A stretch of DNA of 64,000 nt from Rostratula benghalensis (lineage: Eukaryota > Chordata > Aves > Charadriiformes > Rostratulidae): assembly GCA_013399305.1 (NCBI GenBank), contig VXAI01000046.1:2240631-2304630 (forward strand), given 5' to 3'. How positions within the stretch are numbered: the first letter of the stretch is position 1; the number at the start of each line of letters is the position of its first letter. The notes beneath the pieces were generated by a model. That model worked only from the letters and a program-made list of their open reading frames with translations, did not search any database and was not told where the DNA came from. A program made the translations under genes and the position numbers. Of the stretch, positions 44,348-56,600 are shown in pieces.

Positions 44348-47300
44348 GACTAATAAGCTTTTTACTGTGAAAAATACAAATTTCATCTACAAAAATAACT
44401 CCTAACTCCAGTCTAAAACTACTAGTTTATTATCAGCCAATGTCATGAATATATCTGTCAATAGCTTAGAAGATACCATTCTTAATAAAACAGTAGGCTG
44501 TGACCAGCTACTAAGTATAACCCTAACTTGGCAAAGGCCATGCAAGTTGTTCATCAACTCACATAGCTTTACAAGTTACAGACCCATAGCAGAAATCTCT
44601 GCACAACAAGAATATTAACTGGAATACAGCGATCATTTTTTATAACATTTTATGGAAGCAATAGATACACACAATTACATTTTATTAGCAAACTCCTGAC
44701 CTTAAAAATTTCAGTGTCTGTATCCAAAATGCGAACGTTTAGCTAACCCCAGAGCTGGCCTTGGTTCCTTCTCTAAGTCCAGTGAAGTTCTCCAGGAATG
44801 ATTAAAGCTGAAGGATACTCAAAACAACTGAAAATTTGTAATTTGAAGTGAATATATTACCAATTGCTTCTGTTGTTTGTCATTAAAGAGGGAAGAGCGG
44901 GGGAAGAACTGTCAGAGTCTTCAAGGTCTCTTAAAAGCACAGCTCTGAGTACTCCATTCTTTGAGAGGCATACTGGCTTCTGCAGGAGCATCAGGTACAT
45001 TTTTTAAAAAGAAGCTTTTAAAGAATTAAAAGCCAGTATCAGTGTATCATATGTCAGTTCCATACTGACTAAGCATAAACTCAGCATATATTTTGTTGTA
45101 GAGATGTAGGAATTTCTGCCAGTTTAGCACATTCTCTGTGTGTGAGTATATATATACATACCCACACACAGACTGGCAACATCATTATGATCACATGTAA
45201 GCCACATAAATAGCACATGACTGAGAAAACTACCACTTCCAAAAGAAAACAATACTGAGCAATAGAATGCAATCTACAATTGAAAAACAATCTACAAAAC
45301 AATCCACAATCACATCACTTATTTGGCATTTTGTTTGATTATTTTTTTTCTTTAAACCCTTTTGGGAAGATGGCATGGAGCATCTATAGGTTTCCAGCAG
45401 ACCCAGCCTCCACCTTGAAACACTGAGTAGTTTTCTTTCGTGACATCTTCATGATCTTCTGTAGGCATTCAGAGAGTTTTGATTAAATTAGAAAAGGGAA
45501 GATACTCTAATTCTCGCATAACTCAAAATTAGCAATGCATCCTGCAAGTTCTCTACGTGTAAAGAAAACTGTTAACCCAGGAGACGTATATCAGATTTAC
45601 TGCAGAAAAGAAGAAATGATGTTTCTTTGTCAAATTCCACTTTTACAGTCTCTCAGCTGTCAACTTGATAATGGCTGCTTGATTCTGCATTCATGTATCT
45701 AGGGACAATTCCTATTCCAATCTACATTATATTCATCAGTTAATCTGATGACACAATTTGTCTCCTTAGGCAACAAATCTGGGAACTAGAATTTATCCAC
45801 CAGCAGGTTTCATTCCATTTAAGGGTAAATTAAGGGGGATTTATAACGTCTTTGTTTACCTGAAAAATTTAAATATATTGAAAGAACTTGAAAGTAGATT
45901 TAATTTAAGATAAAACTAAGGTCATGACATAAACAGCAGCAGATCTCATCCAGAATATGTCACATAAATATCATACTATCAAACAAGAAATGTAAATTAT
46001 CATACATACTCTATAATTGAAAAGTGTATTATACATTAGTGAAGTCACCCATTTATCTAATCATAATCAGTTCCAATAAAATCTCATTTAGGAAAGTTGA
46101 GTGTAGTTCAGGGTGGATGGTTATGAGGGTATCAGTCATGTGAGTGTGCACTGAAACAGTTTTGAAAGATAGTTCTTGAATTCAGAAATACAATTATTAC
46201 ATACCTCATGAAAGAAACTTGCGCTAGTGTGGGCTAAAACTGTGGCATTCAAAAACTAGGAAAAAAAGCAAAGCAAGCATACTGAAGGAAATTTTTATTC
46301 AAACAAAATTTTACATTTGGAACAAGTCATTACAAGAGTGATATGGTGCTTAATGACAGTAAGAGATGGTTCAAGAGCAAGGGGAAACTCTTGATATATC
46401 ATTTGAGGGTTCTGCTGACGTACAGCTAGGATCCAAACCTCTTATGTCTGGGTTTATAAATACAGCCTTTCAGTAGGAGAGATTCTGATTGACCAAACAT
46501 ATACAAGTCTGTTAAAAAAGGAGGTGAAGTGCAACCATTTTGTATTACTGCTGCCCTTTGACTGTAGCATTTTAGATAAAATAGCTTCCAGACACAAACA
46601 GCAAGTGGTTTTGATGAGCTTGTTGACACAAAAAGACATGAAACGGACTAATTTTGCCGTTCATGTAGTACATCATTTCACATGAATTGCAGGAACATTT
46701 GCTCTCTTGGTTTCAACAAAAATGCCAGTGACTTAATCCGTCAGTAAACTAATATGAATACTGACTAGAAAAGTATCTTTAGAGATGTAAAGAGTGACCC
46801 AAACTATCCCCATTCACCACTACAGATGCCCTGAACATTCCTTAATTCATGACAAGAGCCAGCCTATTTCTTCTTTTTGTTTTCCCTTCTAGTGCCTGTT
46901 TAATTAGATGAGATTTAGACAGCTCCAAAGCTCTACATGCAACTATAGGCAGCCACTGTGTAATCATTCATTTCCATTTCTAAGTAGGCTTGTATGAGAC
47001 TTACTTGCTCTGGTCAAAAATACCTGCTGCTCTCGCACTCCAGCCTTGAGAATAGCTACAATTTTTGACAGTTCTGGCAGATATCCTTCACAGCAGTAAG
47101 TCTGTCAAACCGAAGTAAAGCTAAGAAATGCTGTATGCATTTGTACATCTGACTTCAGAGATCCCTCTTCTACTTCTCTCATTATATGCTTGCTGGTCTA
47201 CTTGCTAATTTTCCTTTCCAAACTACGGGAACAGAGACAGTGGGTGGAGGACTGACACGCTCAGCATTTACTAAGACTGCCTATAAAACCTCTGAATCAA

Positions 47301-48239
47301 CATGAACCCTGGGGTGGTACTTTCTAAGTAACTGTGCTGCTAGAGTTAGCTCAGGGAAGTAATATGCACTCAACAGACACGTGCACCAAGGAAAATAGTA
47401 TTCATCAGTTCCACTGCACAGGAATAGCATTTAAACAGCACAACCACAATCACGTAATTCTAATCACAAAACACACAGTACAAAAAGGAGATCTAACTGC
47501 TGCAAGAAGATACACTACTGTTACAGAAAAGCCAGATATTTAAAGAACAAGATGGGGACATAGCAAGAATTTAACAGAAGATCAAATACTGCAAGCTCAA
47601 AGGCTTTCACTGCTGGAGAACTATGTCTAAAGTGATCAAGAGGTGCAAGGTGCAGGAAGAATGCTACACCCAATTATTTTGCACCTAGAATTTAATTCTG
47701 TTCTCTGACTGTCCCAACAGCTTTAAGAGATTTTATTCTTCATCATCTTAGTACTACTAATATAGTGGTGTAAGGATCTACTTTTGCAACTATATTCTGA
47801 AGCCCCACTGTTTAATATTTTAGTCTTGAGTCTGGAAGATTCCACTTGACAAAGGGTATGAAAGACATCGCTTAAAATCTGTGGATATTGGTCACCCTAA
47901 CCTAATCCCACACTCCCTATAGAACATTTATTTGAAATCCCAGCAGAATATGTGAACTTTAGAATGTTTCATTGAGGAAAAAATGATTCTACAATAGAAA
48001 ATCTGTAGAAGCTAATCTGAAGTTATGCAGAAAGCTTAAACCTCCTTCTGTTCTCCTTCCCAGTTCATACTGTCTACCTTAAACCAGCAGTGTACAATTT
48101 TGAAGTATGCTGGGCTTTAGCCAGCAGTTTAAATGAGTATGTGTGATTTAGTTCATATTTTCAGGTCTCTTTATTAAATACCTCCCAGTTCCATCTTGCC
48201 TAATATTTGATCCAGCAAGTTTAATGACCATTCCTTCAT
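44348..48239. other. Intergenic, small hairpin only
   Basis: Unique AT-rich sequence. At 45136-45171 the arms CTGTGTGTG and CACACACAG flank a TA-rich centre, forming a simple-sequence inverted repeat. No gene or transposon was recognised. Confidence 0.6.
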
Positions 48240-48560
48240 TAAACATTACAAGCTTTTTAAGACCTTGGCAGTGCTGCATTTCATTCAATAACCTAGCGCT
48301 GCTACAAAGTCAACACTGAGTGCCAAGTTAATCCCTCGTGTCCACTAATTATGTCCAGCACTGCAGCTTCTTGGGTGAGCCTGAATCACTGGGGAAGTGC
48401 AGGATTTCCAGGCCAATGGATTCAGCGCTCCAGCTATATCTCATGTCTTGACACTAGATGTCAGCGAAGGGTAATTGTTGTCTCAATTTAGAGGCCAGCC
48501 CAGGTAGCTACTAGCAACCTCCGTTAATGTTTTATAGCAAAGGTGAAGTATAGCTTAATA
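48240..48560. promoter_or_regulatory. Candidate conserved regulatory element C
   Basis: Balanced, non-repetitive sequence with an OTX/bicoid-type TAATCC (48329-48334), a homeobox TAATTA (48346-48351) and an RFX X-box-like arrangement GTAGCT-ACT-AGCAAC (48504-48518). This motif set would suit a neural enhancer. That is inference, since conservation cannot be tested here. Confidence 0.28.
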
Positions 48561-49160
48561 CAAGCATCTGACATATATTACAATAAAAAGGATATAGTTG
48601 TCTAGTGTTTTTAAAGTCAGTCGTAAAAGATGAATAATGATGCAGTTTAAAGCTAAAAGACAGCTGCCAAGCTGAATGGCCATGATGGATGTCTAAACAC
48701 CCAGTGTAGGGAAAACCTTTTCCCTAGAGACCACCATCCAAAAAATTAATTACTACGATTCAGCATCTTTAAATGTGCCACTTAATATACTGCCACCATA
48801 ATTAAATTTCCAGCCCTGTGACCTTGAGACCATTTCCTGAGATAATAAATGAGATCAAGGTTTAATCGATGCAGATGCAAGTAGAAACTGTCCAAGGAAG
48901 CACAAAACCATCACAATATAGTCAAGGTCAGGAAAGAAAAACCAAGTGAAGCTCCAAATCAACACTAATTGCTTTCTTATGATAAAAGATGTTTATTTTA
49001 ATTTGCTTTATTTGCAAACAACAGTTCTGTTGCATACTCTCTGACAGCAGCATGTAAACTCTAGCCAGAGAAGAAGTCAGTAGAGGGCATATTTGCATCC
49101 TTGTAGCATATTTCCTGTATTTACATATTTGGCACTTTTTGTAGCAAATGAAGCTATATA
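48561..49160. promoter_or_regulatory. Candidate conserved regulatory stretch D with CTCF-like core
   Basis: Unique AT-rich stretch with several TAATTA/TTTGCAT cores. TCAGTAGAGGGC at 49077-49088 differs from the CTCF core consensus at one position. Binding cannot be judged from sequence. Confidence 0.2.
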
Positions 49161-52100
49161 TTCAGTTGCACACTGAGATCTGATAACCCAGCTCATCACA
49201 TATCAAAGAATACAAATAACTGACTGCTTCAGGTACACTCCTGCCTCTCTAATGCAAGAAACCAAATGAAAAGGAGAGATCTTGGCTGGAGATACGAAGA
49301 TGGGAAGGCTATTTTATGTCATTTTGAAGTCTGAGTGACACAAAGGGTATGGTTCAACTTCCACTGTTGGACTTCGCTAAATACTAAATCAGACAACATA
49401 TATACATGGTGCCTGATAAATATATAAATATCCAAATACATAACATCACCATAAATATATAGTACCACCTAGTAGAGGACCTGTTCTTTTTAACACAAGG
49501 AAATATTATTGGGCTTTTTATGCACTTAGTGACTTGACGTGAATGAGTCTCCACAGCTAAGTTAAGCGTCCTTAATTGTACACTGTTAGAGAAATTAGAA
49601 CTATGCAATGGTAGGGGGAGTCTATGTTTAAAAAACCAAAGATTTTCAACTTTTTGAGACAAACCTTGTGTAGGGGTAGACTTCCTTTCACTCCAAGAAA
49701 CCTTGAGGGGGAAAAAAAAGCATGTGTTGACATCTAAAACCTCAGACCTTTAAGAGCATAGAAGCCATCAGTGAGAGAACAGAGATATGAAATTGTGAAA
49801 CAATGTAGACAACAGGTCTTTAAAAAATAGTACCTGGACATTTTTATTTTTTTACTGTAAAACAGGTATTAAACAACAATCTATATCAACCCCATCAGCC
49901 TCCAATAAATTAAATTACAAGCCACTAAAAATTCCAAGGTTAAAATGCAATTAATGTAATAGAAATAACATCTGTAAACATCTCAAGCAAATGAAGAGGC
50001 CCAGAACCCCAGTGGTGTCAGAAACGACTGTAGAGAGCTCTGAAATGACTTTGTGCCAGAAGACCAATGCATAAAAATTTGGACCAAACCCAAAAGAGAA
50101 CAAAACAGAACAGTCCACCAGCCATCAGGGATTAGAGACTTGCAGTTACAAAAAATTTAAAGGACAGGAAGTGAGGAAGAACATATATGCTGCTGCTATG
50201 AAACATCAACTTCACTGAAAGTTTCTAGAGATAACTATGATGAGGACATATTTTGTGAGCAAATGAGTCACAGGACTGTGCCATATACATAGTTAACGTT
50301 CACATAATACTACATGTGTGGACGTGCAAATGTGAAAACTTTGAGAAATGCTGAGGATGATTGGGACAATTATCTCCTGGTCAAAAACAACCAACTACAT
50401 TTGAGAAAGGCAAAGTCTTGGTAAAATCGTTATTGTCTATGAAATCACCTTGAGGACTCAGTCCAATTGTAGTTATGAAAGACAGATAGTACTAGCTGGG
50501 AAAAAACAAACCAACCAAAACCCCAAGGCATTACTGTCTCAAAACAAAGTTTTCTGGGGGAAGGAGATAAAGAGAGTTTTACTAGATTTAGTTTGAGGCA
50601 ATGCTATACTGGAAATAAAAACCAACATTTTTTGGAACTTGTAGTTGATCTGCCTTTAGTTTAATGCAGTTAAAGATGAAGGTAACAGTCTCAGAATTTC
50701 CACGGACTTCCGACTATATTATTGAGTAGGTAAACTGGGAAACGCACTCCACCTGAAACTTTTCCTCATGTCATTCCCTATGCACCAGTAAGACCTTTAG
50801 AGAAGGAAACTGAGAGGACACAAAGTCTTTACTCCTGTCTGACAGGCTAGTGCTGTAAATAATGCACTGTTTTAACACCGTTCTCAAAAAGACATATTGT
50901 ATGACCGATGTCATTGCATGACAAATACTGGTAGTTCCCATCTTTTCTTATTGAAAGATCCATTCAGATGCGTCAAGACAACCTGAAGGCTACTTCTGAT
51001 AAGAACAATGGGCAGTTTCAAAGGAGATCAGGCAACATTTCAATTACAAATTTTTATTTTACATTTTTAGCCTAATTTGGTCCCTTTGTGATAAACAAGA
51101 TGTTTTACATATGCCTAGTAGGAATAATTGATAGTTCATGCTTCTGTATGTTATACTTGTTAAAATATTTGCATTTAAAAGCAAAGTTGGACTTCTAGCT
51201 CTAGGCTACATATGTGTCTTTCCTAAGGACTCTCAACTAGAAGAAGCATTTTAAATTATAATTGTCTTCCAAATCTCAAATTGAGAGAGACAGAACACTG
51301 TTAACCCTTCATTTAGATCACTTATCCATGTGAAAACAAATTTTGATTTAGAAAAGTTGAGTAGAAACCTGGCAGACAGGCTGGAGTCACTTGACTCCTG
51401 TATTCCATCAGTAAGAATAGACAGATTGATAAAGATTACTTACACTGTAAAGGGTTGGCAGATTACAGCAGGTAATTACAGCATGAGAACACATGTACTT
51501 TATGAGAAGATCAATTTTACAGTTCAAAGTTTTATAGCTTGATTCAGAAAAGCAAATTACTTGAAACTTTGCAGAAAATAGTAATAGATTATGAATGAAG
51601 ACGTGCTGCTGAACTCCTCACACTAGCATTTCTTACCTTAAAAAAAGATGTGTTCTACAGGATGCTTCCTGTGTTGGACCTTACAGAACTTTACCACATG
51701 TGCAGTACAGGAATAAAGAGATGCAAATCAAGTGGTTTGAACTGAGGCAGCTATAAGAAAGAATATAAAATTTGAAGGCTAAGATTTTCAAAAGTGAGTC
51801 ATTACTTTCGCATGTTTCTCTGGTGACGTGGTGCATGTGGAAACATCAAGAATACTCCTCAGAAGGCTGAGTTTTCCTACTCACAAACTTCTAAAATAAT
51901 TGGAGCTCAGAACCACAAAACTGTAGTGTAAAATTATTAATTGCTTTTCAACACATGATGGGTTTTTTCATTTGAGCTTCTCAATAGCAGTGGATGAACA
52001 TGCAAAGTATCAGAATAAATGCACAGTTTAACTCATAGTTTACATAGTTTTTAAACTCAGTGTTATAATGGCTATGCTCATTGTCAATAAGGTCACAGCT

Positions 52101-53610
52101 TACTGTAACCACTGTCATTTTAACCATGAGTATGTGGGCACATGGGTCAGAAGACGATTCTCTCTGCGTACAACAGAAGTTGTGAACTGTTGAGCAAGCT
52201 GCACAGTGCTGACTGTGACTTGCCATCCCAAGCTTGATGGCAGCCAGCTCCATTCCTCACAGCAGTATTTGCTAAACCTGCCAGAACTTTGCAGCCACAG
52301 CAGAGCTGGCTTTCCCTGTTCCTTCCCACACTTGCCTGCTGTCACAACAGGTTTTGTGCCAAATCCTGGCTATTTTAATCTCTCCTGTTTACTATCTCTT
52401 GCTGTAACCTAAAAAAGGAAGGAAGGTGGGGACACTGGCTGAGCTATTGCCTTCTTCCTAAGGGAACCACCTTCCGAGACAGAGCAAAGGTAACCGGATA
52501 CCTTGGGTTGTGGACTGACCATATTCAGTTTCACATGAGCTTTTATGTCAATTGAGGCAGAGTCTATAACCAGCCTCAGTTTAGAGAAAGTGTAATTAAA
52601 GCCCAGGAAAGACAGAGACTTCGTGTTCATATGCTGATGTCATTCTGTCCCATCATTTATTTTGCGAATGCAGAGGGATTTATTTACCTTACTAGTTCAT
52701 ACTTCCATTTTCATCAGAACATTACTGTTAGATGGAAAATGAAGCCTGTGATGATAAAAATAACATAAAGGAAGAGCAGAGTCCAATACAGTTAACAAAT
52801 ATCTCACCTAGACAAAGAAATGAGAATAAAGTAACAGCCTGACAGTAGCAAGGTGTCAATTCCTTATTTCTGTAGCCACAAAAAGACATAATATTTGTAA
52901 GATTACTTTGGGGTACACTGGGGAAAAAATAGAGTAGGTGAAATAATTTATAATGTTATTCTTTGGTCAAGCAAAAGGATATCAATATATGTATCAGATA
53001 CTGTCCCAGCTGAGGGACTTGCCTGCAGCATCCCAATCAAAAAATGAAGCTTTAATTAGCTTTGAAATACCTAACTGTCCTTGGCAAATATGGGTACCAA
53101 CATATTTTGCTGGAATGAGAGACTTTATATTAATAGATTCTTGCTCCACATTCTACACTGGAGATGAGAGAACTAAGTGCTTACAGTGAAACAGTAGGGA
53201 GGCTTATTAAATCAATACACATCTGTTAGATAATGGGCTCTAAGTCAAGAATGTTACTCTGAAAACCTCTCTGCAAAATGTTGCTTGTTTGGCACTGGTT
53301 TCCTACAGCTATGCCTTCGATGAAGAATCCCCTCCAGAGGTGACCATCTATTTTGTAATGTTCAGTTCCTAACAAGCGTATCCAAACATCTCTGCCACAC
53401 GGAAAGGATTCTCCAAAAATCTCAGACAATATTCTCAAGTATACAGCAAACCACAGCAAGATGCTGTGAAGTTTAAATCTCTTTATCCCATAAGAGAAGG
53501 TTAAGGCCTTAAGAACACTAAGTAAGCTAGTAGGAGTCAAGAAATCCCCTGTACTAGTTGCAATGAACAATTTGTAATGACATCTTGAAGTATTTGCAAA
53601 ATTAGACACA
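49161..53610. other. Intergenic, no recognised feature
   Basis: AT-rich unique sequence. A 127-codon minus frame at 53226-53609 has no recognisable domain. No repeat family was seen. Confidence 0.6.
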
Positions 53611-53664
53611 GATATATATCAATATATCAATACTAAATATATTAATGTACTAAATATATATTAT
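53611..53664. repeat. AT-rich simple sequence
   Basis: Irregular ATAT/TAAATATAT repeats with small internal palindromes. Confidence 0.8.
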
Positions 53665-56600
53665 GACATGTTTAAGACTGTTGGGACATGTAGCCCTTTC
53701 TTGTGTACCATAGTGTGATCTCAGCCTGTGGCTCACAGCACAGTCAGCAGAAATGGTGCTACTCTGTGTTCTACCTCTCCCTTATAAAGTCACTCTAAGT
53801 TACTTCCTAGGTGTGTGTGCACTTGTATCTTTTGTCTGTCTTGCTTATTTATGCTATAAATTGTGTGAGGCAAGAGTTGCCTCTTGCAGCACCTTTGAAA
53901 TGTTCAGCAATTTCATTCAGAGCCCCTGGGCACCACTGTAATAAACATTAATAAAATAGCCAGTTAGATATGGGTAAATATTTTACCTTTATCATCTTAA
54001 AGTAAATACACAGCTCAATTCTTAACTACTGTGTCAATATTAACTCAGAATATAAGAGTAAATAAGCTTTAAAATTAACATATATTTAATAAATATAATT
54101 TCAATGAATAGGAGCCAGTGCAAATAAGCTAAGAGCTCTGAAAAATGGTAAGGAATGAAGACACATCAGCTTCTGTTTGTGAAACTTCACTCACTCACGT
54201 TATTTCTCTCATATGCACAGATTTGGCTACTTTTGTAATGTTTGAGTTCATGTTTTAAGACATCCAAATGTTTTTTCTGCAGTGGAAAACATAAATGAGA
54301 AATGTACAATAAGGCTGTCATCTACTGACTCACCACTGTAAATCCTAATACAGTGGTTTCAGCAATAGCACTGAGCATGTGCAGAAAAAAATAAAGGATG
54401 GCTGATGTTTGCACACCAAACAGTATGATCATATCATGATATCAATATTAATCTGTCCCTTATAAAATCTTATGACCTTTTCATTTAATGAATAAGATGC
54501 TGCACAATAATATAATCTGCACTTTTCCAAATTAGCCACAAACCATCTGATTTCTTTCCAATTACTTGATTTTTTTTTTCTATATCCCTAAATGTTACTG
54601 ACCTAAAAAAGATTTCATCAAAGGCTGCTGGAATCCTAACCCCTCCAGCAACTATTAAATTGGTCCACTCTGTGTCCTGTGCTGACAAATCATTATACTC
54701 CCAAGCCTTACAATCCATGGTAGTATCTCAATTAGAGCTAGAAATGAAGCAACAGTGTTCCAAATTCATCATCCATCTAAACATGACTTTATTATTAAAT
54801 AAAATAGAAAATCTGTGTACAGTGATCCCTACTCAGTTGTTGCTAAATTCACTCATAACAGAATACTGTTTCTGCAGTAAGCTAATCAAGTGGTTTCAAA
54901 TCAACAGTTTAAAGTTACGTGAAGTGTGTCCTGCCTACATGAAATGTCACTGCAAACAGCACACTCCTCCTTTCCTATGTTTTCTTCCAATTTTCATTAA
55001 GCAAACTGTAATTGTGCATAGCTTCTCATTTAGAGTTTGCCTTGACAAGTACACTGCTTAAGCAGTGAAGACAGACTCACAGAGGTAATGTACTGAGATT
55101 CAGTCCACAAAATAGTAGTGAACTGACTGAAAAATAGATCTGCAGAATTTTATTAATTCCTTCAGTTTTACTAACTGATCACCCTAGTACAGAGACAAGA
55201 GTCCAGCTCAGCCCTTTCATCTCCAGTGCTAAAGCTATTTCCAAACATGTCACAAGGACCACAGAATTTATTACCTTTGGCACTGAAATACAAATATCAT
55301 GCGCCAGCAGTTCAAGAGATTTCAACTAAGCTTGGAAGTGAAATGAAGATTTTTTTCTTCTAATAGGAAATACACGTGACTGAGCCACACTGTCTAAGGG
55401 TGAACAAGGACGACCTGAACAATAGTAACTGTTCTTGTTTTGATGTATCTTTTAAACTCTACATCTCAGTATGCTGAAAATAAGGTCTCATGTCAGCAGA
55501 AGCTATTCTGAAGGAACAGAGCACTGTTCATGCCATTTCTGTAATGCTATTTTTCTAAATTTGGAAATCCAGTCTACTAGAGGCAGTAGCTACTAAATGG
55601 CAGGCTTTACTTTAGCCTCAATTAAGAAAAATAAGCAAGCCCATTTCTTCTCAGAACAGCACTTGAGTTGAATCTTTAATTAAAAAGAAAAAAAGAAAAG
55701 TGCTATTTTTTGCAGTGGGACCTGTGCCATTTGACCAATCTCTATAGAGTTATAATGATTTCCTCTAAGCTACTACAGATTTTCTGGTATGGTGTCTCAC
55801 TGGCACAACTACTCTTTTTTTTCCTTGTGGAACAAGTCGCACGACAAGTACAGCCATATTTCACTTCTAAATCATTTGGTATCTACTGGAACTTTTGGGG
55901 AACTATTTAGCAGTATTTTTGTACTCCTTTCATTAGAGCATGAGACCAGAGTACAGGATCTTCTCATTTAGGCAACAAACAGATTCTAATTTTTCTCTGT
56001 ATTTGGGATACTGTAAGCCAGTTGATGGAAAGCTGTCTTACAATCATAGATTTTCCACACTGCTTTGACAGCATCCCTCACTTGACTAGTCTAAAGTAAT
56101 CATGATTTTAAACACAAAGTGGCTCCCCTGGATGGGTTCCACAGACAATTAGATCCCTTAACTCCCAGGGTACTTCAAAACAAAGAATCAATGACCAAAT
56201 TGAAGATCCTGGTGTAATCTAAAACATAAATTCCCGCTGGGATGACAGACTACTGACTTTCAAATTTAGTTGAAATATACATGCTTTCATTGCTGTATCT
56301 GTAAGATAAGACGACATAGATGAATTAAAGACTTTATTATAAGCATTTGACCTCAGGAAGATGTAAAATCTTTAGGACATCTACAGCATTATCTCATTAT
56401 CCACTAAAACAGAATCTAAGTCTGGCAAAGCACATCGAGCATCTCAACAAGTTCAAAGAACTTAGCAGATGCAACACACATACTAACTTCACTAGTTAGT
56501 AATTAGATCCGCATTTTGTCTCCTAATCTGATCTAACTACTGACAAAAGCTAGTTAACTGTAGGTTTAGTTATTTCCACTGGTTCTATCCTTTTGAACTA

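Noticed and set aside
53226..53609. 127-codon minus-strand open frame
   Set aside because: No recognisable domain or conserved motif, no supporting splice sites or repeats.
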